From Hyphomicrobium_A sp963724945 (GTDB lineage: Bacteria; Pseudomonadota; Alphaproteobacteria; Rhizobiales; Hyphomicrobiaceae), in NCBI GenBank assembly GCA_963724945.1, contig CAVRWL010000003.1:806001-870000 (forward strand): DNA of 64,000 nucleotides, given 5' to 3'. Position numbers and translations under genes: made by a program. The notes beneath the pieces were generated by a model, which worked only from the letters and a program-made list of their open reading frames with translations, did no database searches and was not told the origin of the DNA. Shown here piece by piece: positions 1-8,714 of the stretch (its first letter is position 1; each line of letters opens with the position of its first letter).

Positions 1-1
1 G

Positions 2-355
2 CTCTATCGCGCCGCCAAGCGGAAATGCGATGTAGCCCGCAAGAGGGCGGTGCTGAACGCGAACTGAGGCGCGCAAGATCCCGCGCGATCTCAGAGGACG
101 CTCGCGACGTCGCAGGCGGAAGATGAAGACGAAGGCTTCGAAAGGTCGCGTGACGAAAGAAAGCGCTTCGAGATGCGCTTTACGCACCTGAAGACCCATC
201 ACCGCTTCGAGCGGCTCCGGCTACGAGGCCTCTCTGGTGCGCGCGACGAGTTCCATCTCGCCGCAATCGTGCAGAACCTCAAGAGAATGGCGCTGCGACT
301 GCTCCGGACGCCATCGCACGGGCCTGCGTGCGCGTCACTTGCGTCAGTTCAGTAG
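2..355 (+). pseudogene. IS1182-type transposase, 3' remnant
   Basis: This is the C-terminal end of a DDE transposase, truncated by the window edge and broken by frame changes. The clearest part is read from 173: the stretch HLKTHHRFERLRLRGLSGAR followed by DEFHLAAIVQNLKRMA matches the conserved C-terminus of IS1182-type transposases (family pattern FAHLK...LRLRG..GA.DEF.LAA.AQNL). Upstream, EDARDVAG (94-117) lies in a different frame from FERSRDERKRFEM (137-175), although the two are contiguous in family members. A Cys/Lys-rich piece ending at the stop near 67 (LYRAAKRKC) may be the upstream zinc-finger-like part. No terminal inverted repeat was identified. It is almost certainly inactive and marks an accessory boundary next to a decayed nuclease gene. 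Confidence 0.7.
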
Positions 356-670
356 GCGTAAGGAGACCGGCCCAGCCGGGCAGGCGACGGCCGAGCAAGG
401 TGACGCGACCTCCATCAACTCCCTGTCTACGGAGAGCCTGATCCCGCTCCGGCCCTTTATCGACAGTATCGGCCCCGAGCGGACGTGGCTACGCCTGTGC
501 GTCTGTTAGGTTTGACTGGCAGCTCGGGCCGGCGGATCCGCCTGGTTTAATGCAAGGTGCACGAACAAGGCGCCTAGATCGACGAACGCCAACCGACTTC
601 ATAGATACGGAGGCTGTCCCCTTTCAGTTTGTTCGTCAAATCCGTTATTATCGTGCCTGCACGTGCTTCG
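356..670. other. intergenic stretch without a supported gene
   Basis: This is about 315 bases between the transposase remnant and the 3' end of the PIN-like pseudogene. One open frame runs through its first half and ends near 509 with a segment (LRPFIDSIGPE) that could be further transposase tail, but the match is weak. The second half is less GC-rich than the core genome. No RNA gene, terminator or clean IS end was seen. Confidence 0.4.
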
Positions 671-1606
671 TCATATGTCGCGACTTCTGCCGCGTAGACT
701 CATGACGGTCTCAAATACATTAGTCGAGAGACGAGCCGATAGACGCACACCGAGTGCTGTAGGAAAGATACTTTCAAAACTCTCACGGACTTCTCTAAGT
801 TCGGGCGCGAAGCTGATGTAGCTCATGAGGAATTCAGGTCTCATCATGAAGAACGCGCCACCCCTCTTAGCCGAGGCCGCTGCGCCGGCTCGCCTGACCT
901 TTCCATCCTGCGTCAACCACCAAGTTTGAAAGCCCCATTTATTGCCCGGGCTCGTTTCATTGTTCTCAATGCGCTTGTGGAACACCCTGAGGATGTGCAC
1001 CGCGTCGTTATATGCAAGCAACTCACCTTCCCGCTTAACATACCCACTGCTCTTCTTCGCTTCGTGGATCTTCTTCGCCAGCTCCTCTAATTCTTCCTTG
1101 TCGATGTCTTTCATCGTTTCGTCGTTCGCCTCGTATTTCATTCTAAATTTTCGAACGAGATAGCTCGCTAGTTCCACCTGAGCATCATTGGTTCTCACGT
1201 CCGCGTATGTTGCAAATTGAGAAATGTAAGCTTGCCACGATTTAGGCGGCTCAATTCCTTTCGCCGGCGCGAGACGAGCATAGAAATACGCCCGTATCAG
1301 GAGCCGATCGATATACTCCACCAGATCTAACGGAATTTTACGCTCCACTAAGCCGTAATTGTTTTCAAATTCTAGGACCTGAGCTCGCAAATGAGTTGCT
1401 ACTTCCTCTACCGTTTTTTTCGTTAGGATAAGCTCGGAGCCGGCTTCCGCCAAGACAGCTAGTAAATTCTGGGTAATTCGGTTCTCCGGAGCCAAGAATT
1501 GCTCAGACAAAGCGCGTATCAGGAGATCGGTTCCAACGTACAGGCGAAATGTTTTTGCTATAGTGCGAAAATATTCAACGATCTTAGGCTCATTCTTGAT
1601 GGTCAA
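671..1606 (-). pseudogene. C-terminal PIN-like domain fragment
   Basis: This 311-codon open frame has only a TTG near its 5' end, and the coding-like sequence extends upstream of that codon. Features typical of PIN-like nucleases are visible: a beta strand with Asp (LYVGTDLLIRALSE, Asp about residue 27), an EE pair (TVEEVATHL, about 67-68), an Asp in LLAYNDAVHIL (about 201), and the strand TWWLTQD (about 228-234). These are the usual positions of the acidic metal-binding residues. AT content is higher than in the surrounding core genes, consistent with horizontal origin. It is probably the C-terminal half of the broken gene beginning at 2939. Alternatively it could be a stand-alone PIN-domain toxin, but no antitoxin gene is adjacent. 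Confidence 0.5.
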
Positions 1607-2363
1607 AAGAAGAACGTATGTGCAACTTAGTCTTCCTTAGATAGTCACGTTCGGCCTCGCTGGATTTGTAAAAGGTGCCCCGAAGGAGGATCAGGGTGTA
1701 CCGTCTTATGCGCCCCTTGTCTTTCGGTGTGAGGTTGCTTCTATCGACTTCCTTTGCAACTATTTCTTCAACGTCGGTGTAGAGCACGTCGTCCTTGGGA
1801 CCGTTGCAGACGAATTGAGCCATCTCCAGGCCCTGACTCTCGAATACCCTTTCCAAGGTCGCGTGACAGACGGCGATTACAGACTTTCGGATGTCATCGA
1901 CGTTTTCTTCTGCAGCCTCGGTTAGACGATCTTCGAGGACACACGAAACCTTCAACTTAATAAGATCGTCCTCGGCGTTTTCCGCAGCTATCGTCTGCCG
2001 TGTCTCATATGGAAGACAGAATTTATGCTCCTTTCGATACCATCGAATGGCGTCCTTCGGAGCATTCTTTGCAACCATCCTGCTAATGCGCTCGTCTATA
2101 ACGCCTCGCATGAACTGTTTCGCTGCGGGTAACGTTCTCTCAATTCGCTCCTGAATTTCCTTTCGGTGCATAAAAATGCCCTTGTCAGGGTCGGTCTCGC
2201 CGAGCGCCCACAAAATCAGGCTGTCCGACACTGACTTCGAGTAACCCGCTTTTGTTGCGACAATTTTCGACCTCTTGGCGAAGAAACACAGCAAGGGTTC
2301 GATCGGTATACTCATTCGTGCGCGTCCCAATGTCTGCTGTCCCAGGTTTGTAAAGATATTCAA
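1590..2363 (-). pseudogene. middle fragment of the nuclease-like gene (helical, unknown)
   Basis: This is an open frame of 257 codons within the pseudogene at 671-2939. The first 40 or so codons are probably out of frame, because the better-conserved reading there lies one base away. From SDSLILWALGETDPDKGIF onward the protein is charged and mainly helical, with no catalytic motif I recognise. It ends with a short tail after ERDYLRKTKLH. In the overlapping frame the text continues as TYVLLLTIKNEPKIVEYF, so the stop at 1590 looks like a frame error rather than a natural end. If translated separately it would be an orphan helical protein. Confidence 0.45.
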
Positions 2364-2939
2364 TGGCCGGCTCTAAGAAAGCGCGGAATGCAGCCTGAAT
2401 TGCCGGAGTGGCATTGATATTGATTTCGATGAAGCGGGCATCCCGTATCCTGATCTTGCAGTCGAACTATCGCTACGCACATCCTGTACCGTGTCGGCAA
2501 CGTAGCAGGAAAAAAGCCGAGATCTCGAGAGCGCGTTCATAGATTGCGGAATTCGGTGAGCCATGCTCGAGCGTGGCGAAACAATTCACGGGTAGGAAAG
2601 ATGCTGATTATCACGTGCGATCCCGACGAGCTAATCCCACATGATGCTTTTGCGGCACCGAACTTGTCGAAGTCGCTTTGCAGTTCTCCGGATCTTTGCG
2701 CGGACCGTCGCTTACTTCGAGATTTGTAGGAAGCTTGATGAGCCCGTCTCTTCGAAGAGCTCCGGCTCCGTGTCGTGCTCGCCATCGAATCCTTCTGCTC
2801 CACCATCGTGCATCCCTCCAAGCGGTACAAACTCCCTGTCTTGGATCGAGCCGTAGAATGTCTGTCCAAACCGTTCGAAATTAAACGTGTCGACGTCCGC
2901 TAGAGCGCGGGAGACCAGCCGAGGATCGATTGTTGTCAT

Positions 2940-3312
2940 TAGTCACCATGCGTCTCAGTACGAAACCCTAGGGCGCTTGTCGGTGCTCGAAACGCCGACT
3001 GTTAAATCAGGTAATATTAGCAAGTCGCGAGAGGCGAGACATAAATCCGCCGAGTTCTGCTGTCGGCCAACCCACAGGTGCGTAGAAATCTCCTGGCATC
3101 ACGAGCACTTGCAGCTCGATGGTGTAGCCAGGAATTCCAGACGTTGTCCCTGCGACTACGATCGTTCCAAGAGCCTGTATCGGGCTACCGATCCTGAGAC
3201 CCCACGACTGTTCCGCATGTCCGCTTCTGGCCCTGATGAGACCTCACGCACGACGGCAGCGGCGTCGGTTTACGAGCCGCGACCGGACCATGTCGCCCGG
3301 ACGCCTGCCCGC
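2940..3312. other. intergenic region between accessory and core segments
   Basis: About 370 bases lie between the 5' end of the nuclease-like pseudogene and the 3' end of the extensin-like gene. It should hold the old promoter of the pseudogene. I see no conserved coding frame, RNA gene, clear terminator or attachment site. Composition shifts from mixed to the very GC-rich codon pattern of the core around 3250. Confidence 0.4.
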
Positions 3313-4023
3313 CTACTTGCACCGCGTGAAAATCCCGCGGTCCAAGTGGAAGTGGTTCCAGTGCGCCGCGTTGAAATCGGGGCCGATTGCGACGCGGAAA
3401 TAGCGGCAGGCCCGCGCGTGCACCTCGTGCAGGAACTGCGCCTCGCGCCCCTGCCCCTTCCAGTCGCGCGCAACGCTGATCTCCTGTCCGTTCGCCAACT
3501 TGAATCCCCCGATGTCGACGGCGTTGGCAAGCGCGTGCTGGCTGCGCAGGGGCGCCCAGTTGTGGCTGCCGATGATGTTGCGGCAGGAATAGGTGCCCAT
3601 GTCCTCTAGGCCGACGACGCGGCTGCCGAAGGTGGCGAGCGCCGCCGGCTGCACCTCGTACTCGACCCACAGCGCCAGCGCGGCGGCCGCCTCGCAGGTG
3701 AGCTGCTCGAGGCCGAGCTCGGCTCCGCCGACGGCGCTAACTCGCACGGCGTTCTCCCAGCCGCATCCATTCCGGATCGGGTTATCGGGGATCGGCGTCG
3801 CAGCGATGTGGGGCTCGACCAGCACCGACCGGCACTGCTCGGGATCGCGGCGCAGCGCGGCGAGCCGGAAATCGACGAACCAGGCCGGCCGCTCTTGCAG
3901 CGAGATTGGCGCGAACGGCGAGTAGCGCTGCGGCACCAGGCCGAACCAGAAGGCGGTGAGGAGCGCGACGAGCACGATGAGGCCGAGCAGGGTGCGCAAG
4001 AAGATCCGGCCGGGGCGGCGCAT
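3313..4023 (-). CDS. extensin-like family protein
   Basis: This is a 236-residue protein with an N-terminal hydrophobic segment (about residues 9-28, LRTLLGLIVLVALLTAFWFG) that acts as a membrane anchor or signal. The rest is the extensin-like C-terminal domain common in Alphaproteobacteria. Motifs include an internal pattern HALANAVDIGGFKLANG, and a C-terminal AHWNHFHLDRG with His residues that resembles the D,D-peptidase-like metal-binding fold. Several Cys residues (QCRS, NGCGW, LTCEA, YSCRN) suggest disulfides in the periplasm. Its role in cell-wall metabolism is inferred from the fold, not shown. It is a single gene transcribed towards the decayed accessory region. The start at 4023 places the hydrophobic segment correctly. 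Confidence 0.82.
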   Translation of the reverse strand: MRRPGRIFLRTLLGLIVLVALLTAFWFGLVPQRYSPFAPISLQERPAWFVDFRLAALRRDPEQCRSVLVEPHIAATPIPDNPIRNGCGWENAVRVSAVGGAELGLEQLTCEAAAALALWVEYEVQPAALATFGSRVVGLEDMGTYSCRNIIGSHNWAPLRSQHALANAVDIGGFKLANGQEISVARDWKGQGREAQFLHEVHARACRYFRVAIGPDFNAAHWNHFHLDRGIFTRCK

Positions 4024-4145
4024 GAGAGATCCCGATAGTGCGGTTGGCTGGCCAGTATAGGGACGGCCGGGACGTCGGCCACGCGCCTCTGGCCCTGCGC
4101 CAGCGAATGTCGCGTTGACGTGGCGCCCACGTCACCTTCCTGCAG

Positions 4146-4331
4146 CTAGAAGTCGGACGTGATGCCGTCCTTCTCCCAGTCGCCGTAGCGAACGGGATCG
4201 GGACCTGGCGGACCGCCGATCTCCGCCTCGGGTGCCAACGCCGGCTTCTTTGCGCGCCGCCGTTCCTCAGCTTCCTTGAGTGCGCGCTTGGCGGCCTCGG
4301 GCAACTCGCGCTTGTCCTGTGTTTCGTCCAT
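4146..4331 (-). CDS. DUF1674 protein, SDHAF4-like succinate dehydrogenase assembly factor
   Basis: This 61-residue protein has a Lys/Glu/Ala-rich N-terminal half and ends in VRYGDWEKDGITSDF. That C-terminal signature (RYGDWE..G...DF) defines DUF1674, the family of mitochondrial SDHAF4/Sdh8, which binds flavinylated SdhA before it joins the complex. The bacterial role is inferred from homology. The gene is divergent from htpX, whose start lies about 90 bases away, an arrangement frequent in Hyphomicrobiales. Length is normal for a bacterial member. Confidence 0.85.
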   Translation of the reverse strand: MDETQDKRELPEAAKRALKEAEERRRAKKPALAPEAEIGGPPGPDPVRYGDWEKDGITSDF

Positions 4332-4421
4332 CGTGCAAACCCTTATCAGGGCCCTGGTTATCGGTAACCTTCCATTCCATATAGCATGTCTAATCTTGGT
4401 CCGCGCGAGGAGGCCGAGCCC

Positions 4422-5369
4422 ATGAACTACGTAAAGACGGCGATGTTGCTCGCCCTATTGACCGCGATCTTCGTGGCGCTCGGCGCTGCGATCGGTGGGC
4501 AGTCCGGCATGGTGATCGCCTTCGTCTTCGCGCTCGCCATGAACGCCTTTAGTTACTGGAACTCCGACAAGGTCGTCCTGCGCATGTACGGCGCGCACGA
4601 GGTCGACCGAAGCTCGGCGCCCGAGCTCTACGGCGTCGTCGAGGAGCTTGCACGCAACGCCGGCCTGCCGATGCCGCGCGTCTACATCATGGACAACCCG
4701 CAGCCCAACGCCTTCGCCACCGGACGCAATCCCGAGCACGCGGCCGTGTGCGCCTCGACGGGATTCTTGCAGGCCTTGAGCCGGGACGAGCTCGCCGGCG
4801 TGCTCGGGCACGAGCTCACCCACGTCAAGAACCGCGATACGCTGATCATGACGATAGCCGCCACGATCGGCGGCGCCATCTCCATGCTCGCCCAGTACAT
4901 GCAGTTCGGGCTTCTGTTCGGTGGCAACCGCGACCGCGGCGCGCTCGGGGCGGTCGGCGCGCTCATTGCCATCATCGTCGCACCTCTTGCTGCGATGCTC
5001 GTGCAGATGTCGATCAGCCGCTCGCGCGAGTACGCGGCAGACCGCGGCGGCGCCATGATGTGCGGGCACCCGCTCTGGCTCGCCTCCGCGCTCGGCAAGA
5101 TCGAACGCTATGCGCGCCAGATCCCCAACGAGGAGGCGGAAAGCGTTCCGGCCACCGCGCACATGTTCATCATCAATCCCTTGAGCGGGCGCGGTCTCGA
5201 CAACTTGTTCTCGACGCATCCCTCGACCGAGAACCGCATCGCCGCGCTGCAGGAGATGGCGCGCGAGAGCGGACAGATGGATGGCCCGCGCCAGGAGGAC
5301 TCTCGTGTCGACGCCGGTCCTTGGGGCACGCCGGCCGCGCCGCGGCGCGCGCGCGGTCCGTGGGGCTAG
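4422..5369 (+). CDS. htpX: membrane zinc metalloprotease HtpX
   Basis: This is a 315-residue M48-family protease that degrades misfolded membrane proteins. Two N-terminal membrane segments (about residues 7-22 and 28-45) precede the catalytic motif GHELTHVKN, with His130, Glu131 and His134. Two further hydrophobic stretches follow, and SREYAADRGGA supplies the third zinc ligand (Glu). The C-terminal tail is Pro/Arg-rich. An ATG at 4386 is in frame, but I prefer 4422: GAGGAGGCC lies just upstream and the first residues, MNYVKTAMLLAL, match HtpX starts. rsmB follows after only 6 bases, so the two are probably co-transcribed. Confidence 0.93.
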   Translation: MNYVKTAMLLALLTAIFVALGAAIGGQSGMVIAFVFALAMNAFSYWNSDKVVLRMYGAHEVDRSSAPELYGVVEELARNAGLPMPRVYIMDNPQPNAFATGRNPEHAAVCASTGFLQALSRDELAGVLGHELTHVKNRDTLIMTIAATIGGAISMLAQYMQFGLLFGGNRDRGALGAVGALIAIIVAPLAAMLVQMSISRSREYAADRGGAMMCGHPLWLASALGKIERYARQIPNEEAESVPATAHMFIINPLSGRGLDNLFSTHPSTENRIAALQEMARESGQMDGPRQEDSRVDAGPWGTPAAPRRARGPWG

Positions 5370-5375
5370 GGACCG

Positions 5376-6779
5376 GTGTCAGCGGGCGCAGCCTCGTCAA
5401 AGGGCAAGATCGCAGCGCGCCCCAGTGGGAGTGAGCGCGACGTCGCGCCAGCGGGCCTTGCTGCGCGCGAGAGCGCCGTTCGCCTGGTGAGCGCCGTCCT
5501 GCGCCATCATCGCTCCCTCGATGACGCGCTCGCGAAGGAATTCGCATCGAGCCCGCTTGCTGCAAGGGACCGCGCGCTCGCGCGCCTCATCGCCGGCACG
5601 GTGCTGCGGCACTGGGGTGAGCTCAATGCCGTGCTCACGAGCTACCTGGAGAAGCCCCTGCCCGAGCGGCAGGGCAATTTGTGGCCGATCCTGCTCGCCG
5701 GAGCCGCGCAGCTCCTCTTTCTCGCGACGCCCCCGCACGCGGCCGTCGGCCTCGCCGTCGAGCAGGCGCGGCGCGATCGCCTCGCCAAGCGCTACGACCG
5801 GCTCGTCAACGCGCTCCTGCGCCGCCTGGCGCGCGAGGGCATGAGCGTGCTCAAGGACCGCGACGCCGTGCGGCTCGACATCCCCGCCTGGCTCTTCGAC
5901 CGCTGGGAGAAGACCTACGGCGAGCGGACGGCGCGCCGCGTCGGCGCGGCCTCGCTCAGCGAGGCGCCGCTCGACATCACGGTCAAGAGCGAGCCTGAGG
6001 CGTGGGCGCAGCGCTTGGGCGGGATCGTGCTGCCGACCGGCTCGGTGCGGCTCGAGGCCGGCGGCCGCATCGAGGACCTTAAGGGTTACAGCGAGGGGGC
6101 CTGGTGGGTGCAGGACGCCGCCGCGGCGCTGCCCGCGCGCCTGCTCGGAGCCGTCGCCGGCTTGAGCGTCGCCGATCTGTGTGCCGCGCCCGGCGGTAAG
6201 ACCGCCGAGCTTGCGGCCAACGGGGCGCAGGTCACTGCCGTCGATCAATCAGGCCCCCGCCTTGCTCGGCTGCGCGCCAACCTCGAGCGGCTGCAGCTCT
6301 CAGCCGACATCGTCGAGGCCGATGCGGCGACATGGAACCCTGGGGCTCCGGGGCGGACCTTCGACGCGGTCCTGCTCGATGCCCCCTGCACCTCGACCGG
6401 CACGATCCGTCGCCACCCCGACATCCTGCATCTGAAGCGGTCCGAGGACATCACGGCCTTGGCCCAGCTGCAGTCGCGCTTGCTCGACAACGCTGCGCGC
6501 CTCGTGAAGCCGGGTGGCACACTTCTTTACTGTACCTGCTCGCTCGAGCCGGAGGAGGGCCTCGAGCAGATCGCGCGGCTGCTCGCGCGCGCCCCGCAGC
6601 TCACTCGGGCTCCGATCGCGGCCGGAGAAAGCGGGATTGCACCCGACTGGCTGACGCCCGAGGGCGATCTACGCACTCTGCCCTGCCATCTGCCGCATGA
6701 GCGCAAGGAGCTGTCGGGGCTCGACGGTTTCTATGTCGCGCGGCTCGTGCGCAGCGCCTCTCGATCTGAATCACACTAG
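5376..6779 (+). CDS. rsmB: 16S rRNA m5C methyltransferase RsmB/NOP family
   Basis: This 467-residue protein methylates a cytosine of 16S rRNA (C967 in E. coli numbering) using S-adenosylmethionine. The NusB-like RNA-binding domain spans about residues 28-160 and the Rossmann methyltransferase domain about 245-460. Visible motifs are the SAM-binding loop LCAAPGGKT (268-276), DAPCTSTG with Cys338, and YCTCSLEPEE with the nucleophilic Cys388. The start is GTG at 5376, directly behind htpX. It leads the rsmB-heparinase-purH series seen in many Hyphomicrobiales. Confidence 0.92.
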   Translation: MSAGAASSKGKIAARPSGSERDVAPAGLAARESAVRLVSAVLRHHRSLDDALAKEFASSPLAARDRALARLIAGTVLRHWGELNAVLTSYLEKPLPERQGNLWPILLAGAAQLLFLATPPHAAVGLAVEQARRDRLAKRYDRLVNALLRRLAREGMSVLKDRDAVRLDIPAWLFDRWEKTYGERTARRVGAASLSEAPLDITVKSEPEAWAQRLGGIVLPTGSVRLEAGGRIEDLKGYSEGAWWVQDAAAALPARLLGAVAGLSVADLCAAPGGKTAELAANGAQVTAVDQSGPRLARLRANLERLQLSADIVEADAATWNPGAPGRTFDAVLLDAPCTSTGTIRRHPDILHLKRSEDITALAQLQSRLLDNAARLVKPGGTLLYCTCSLEPEEGLEQIARLLARAPQLTRAPIAAGESGIAPDWLTPEGDLRTLPCHLPHERKELSGLDGFYVARLVRSASRSESH

Positions 6780-6792
6780 AATCAAAAGTTTG

Positions 6793-6867
6793 CTAGTGTC
6801 CTTCGAGCGCGAAGCTCGTTCAAAGCCTGCCGCAAGGTACGGGCGAGCTTCGTGATCGGGACACTAG
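6793..6867. repeat. nested inverted repeat between rsmB and heparinase gene
   Basis: Two nested pairs of arms are present. The outer arms are CTAGTGTCC (6793-6801) and GGACACTAG (6859-6867). The inner arms are CGAAGCTCG (6810-6818) and CGAGCTTCG (6844-6852). The structure could fold into a long hairpin in RNA or DNA. No T-run follows, so it is not a standard terminator. It may be a dispersed palindromic element, which needs genome-wide counting to decide. Confidence 0.6.
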
Positions 6868-6998
6868 GGCAACTGCACACAGATCCTCGTTCTCCTCTCC
6901 TTGTCTTGAGGCGCGCGCGGAGGTAGTGCGAGCATCATGTCGGCTGTGCGCGAAGCGATAGAGACAGGGAGCCGGACCTTGGCGACGGAGGGCCGCCG

Positions 6999-8714
6999 AT
7001 GTTCGAGCTGACGCTCAAGGAGCGGATCCGCAACGCCGCCCTGGTGGCCGAACGCTCGAAGCGGTCGGCCGTGGTCGGAATGCTGGCTTCGCGGCTGCTC
7101 GCATGGTCGTTCACGCCGCCGCCCGCCGATCAGCTGCTGATCGTGCCGCAGGACCTGCGCACCGCCGACCCGAGCTTCTGGCGCGAGATCGAGCATGGCC
7201 AATTCGGCCTTGCCGGCTCGATCGCTTTCTTGCGCGGCCGCTCGCCCTTCGACATCGATCCGCCCAATCGTGGCTGGGCGCGCGAGCTGCACGGCTTCGG
7301 TTGGCTTCGCAATCTCGGCGCCGCCGGCGAGGAGGAAGCGCGCCAGACGGCACGCCGCCTGGCGGCGGAATGGGCGATCCGCTTCGGTGCCAGCAAGGGC
7401 GTGGCCGCCGAGCCGGCGGTCGCCGCGCGCCGGTTGATCTCGTGGCTCTCGCATGCCTCGCTGCTGCTCGACGGCGCCGATGCCGCGTCCTACGAGACGA
7501 TAACCTCGAGCCTCGGTCGCCAGCTCGCCGTGCTGTCGGCCTCCTGGCGTGAGGCGCCCGACGGCTATCCGCGGCTCCTCGCGCTCATTGCGCTGACGTT
7601 TGCCGGCCTGTCGATCGCCGGCCACGACCGCCAGCTCAAGGACGCGGAGACGACGCTTGCGGTCGAGCTCGGCCGGCAAATCCTGCCCGACGGTGGCCAC
7701 ATCAGCCGCAATCCCTGCATCCTCGTCGAGCTGATGCTTGACCTGCTTCCTTTGAGCCAGTGCTTCGTCTCGCGCAGCCGCAAGCATCCCCCGCAGCTCC
7801 TCGACGTGATTGTCCGCATCCTTCCGATGCTGCGCTTCCTGCGCTTGGGCGACGGCATGCTCGCCCGCTTCAACGGCATGAGCGTGCCGCAGGCGGCAGG
7901 GCTCGGCACGGTTCTGGGCTATGACGACGGATCGGCGCCGGCGCTCAGCGAAGCGCGCTCCTCCGGCTACGCGCGCCTCGAGTGCGCCAAGAGCATCGTC
8001 ATCGCCGACGTCGGGGTGCCACCCCCGCTCCCGGCGGCGGGAGAGGCGCAGGCTGGCTGTCTGTCGTTCGAGATGAGCAGCGGTGCGCGCCTCATCTTCG
8101 TCAACGGCGGCATGCCCGGTCCCGCCGGCGCCGACTGGAACTCGGCGGCGCGCGCCACGGCGAGCCACAACACGCTGTGCCTGGCCGAGAAGTCGTCCTC
8201 CAAGCTCGTGTCGCACCGGCGTCTGGAGACGCTGATAGGTGCTCCGCCGATCCGTCACCCCGACCAGGTGGACTGGCACGTAGATGACCCGGGCGATGGC
8301 ATCGTGCTTGAAGCAAGCCATGACGGCTACCTTCGCCGCTTCGGCCTCATCCATAGCCGCCGCTTGTTTCTCTCCTCCGATGGGAGACGCCTGGAGGGCC
8401 GCGACCGCCTCGACGGACCGCGCCAGAAGGTACGGCTCCGGGCCGACCTTCCATTCTCGATCCATTTCCACCTGCATCCCGACGTCAGCTGCCGGCTGGA
8501 GACGGATTCGAGTGTGGTCGAGCTCAAGCTGGCCGACGGCCAGAGGTGGCTCTTTACGGCGGCGGAGGTGCCGCTCGCCGTCGAGGAGAGCACCTTCTTC
8601 GCCAACAGCACGGGCCCGCGCAGCGCGCTCCAGATCGTCTTGAGAGCGGCAACGTTCGGCGAGAGCGAGGTCAGTTGGGCCGTCACGCGGGTCGGCGAGG
8701 AAAAAGCGCAATGA
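6999..8714 (+). CDS. heparinase II/III family protein
   Basis: This 571-residue protein has an N-terminal alpha/alpha-toroid-like part (about residues 60-300, rich in W and A) and a C-terminal beta-sandwich heparinase II/III domain (about 320-560). Useful landmarks are GWARELHGFGWLRNL, LPDGGHISRNPC, and the conserved SHNTLCL within ARATASHNTLCLAE. Family enzymes are polysaccharide lyases, but members in this rsmB-purH position have no proven substrate. No signal peptide is visible. Its stop overlaps the purH start (ATGA), indicating translational coupling. A role with cell-surface glycan is inference. Confidence 0.88.
   Translation: MFELTLKERIRNAALVAERSKRSAVVGMLASRLLAWSFTPPPADQLLIVPQDLRTADPSFWREIEHGQFGLAGSIAFLRGRSPFDIDPPNRGWARELHGFGWLRNLGAAGEEEARQTARRLAAEWAIRFGASKGVAAEPAVAARRLISWLSHASLLLDGADAASYETITSSLGRQLAVLSASWREAPDGYPRLLALIALTFAGLSIAGHDRQLKDAETTLAVELGRQILPDGGHISRNPCILVELMLDLLPLSQCFVSRSRKHPPQLLDVIVRILPMLRFLRLGDGMLARFNGMSVPQAAGLGTVLGYDDGSAPALSEARSSGYARLECAKSIVIADVGVPPPLPAAGEAQAGCLSFEMSSGARLIFVNGGMPGPAGADWNSAARATASHNTLCLAEKSSSKLVSHRRLETLIGAPPIRHPDQVDWHVDDPGDGIVLEASHDGYLRRFGLIHSRRLFLSSDGRRLEGRDRLDGPRQKVRLRADLPFSIHFHLHPDVSCRLETDSSVVELKLADGQRWLFTAAEVPLAVEESTFFANSTGPRSALQIVLRAATFGESEVSWAVTRVGEEKAQ

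Larger units (their letters stand above)
671..2939 (-). pseudogene. decayed large nuclease-like gene (PD-(D/E)XK-like N-terminus, PIN-like C-terminus)
   Basis: One ancestral gene of roughly 750 codons appears to be spread over successive frames. It starts at ATG 2939 with FERFGQTFYGSIQDREFVPL and then GGMHDGGAEGF, followed by FLQISK. This resembles the D...(E/Q)xK core of Mrr-like restriction-nuclease folds. A TAA at 2712-2714 interrupts it, and KIRRTAKRLRQ continues in the same frame. After a poorly readable stretch (about 2640-2470), KIRIRDARFIE continues to FLRQEVENCRNKSG (2457 to about 2260). The next frame carries SDSLILWALGETDPDKGIF, and the last frame encodes the PIN-like domain. Every step is in the +1 direction. 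The domain pairing suggests a defence or nucleic-acid-cleaving role, which is inference. Decay or assembly errors are both possible, but the in-frame stop favours real decay. Confidence 0.6.

Noticed and set aside
2544..2939. Separate small proteins in the region 2544-2939
   Set aside because: The minus-strand text from 2939 reads as the N-terminus of the large nuclease-like gene, and the short plus-strand frames have no support.
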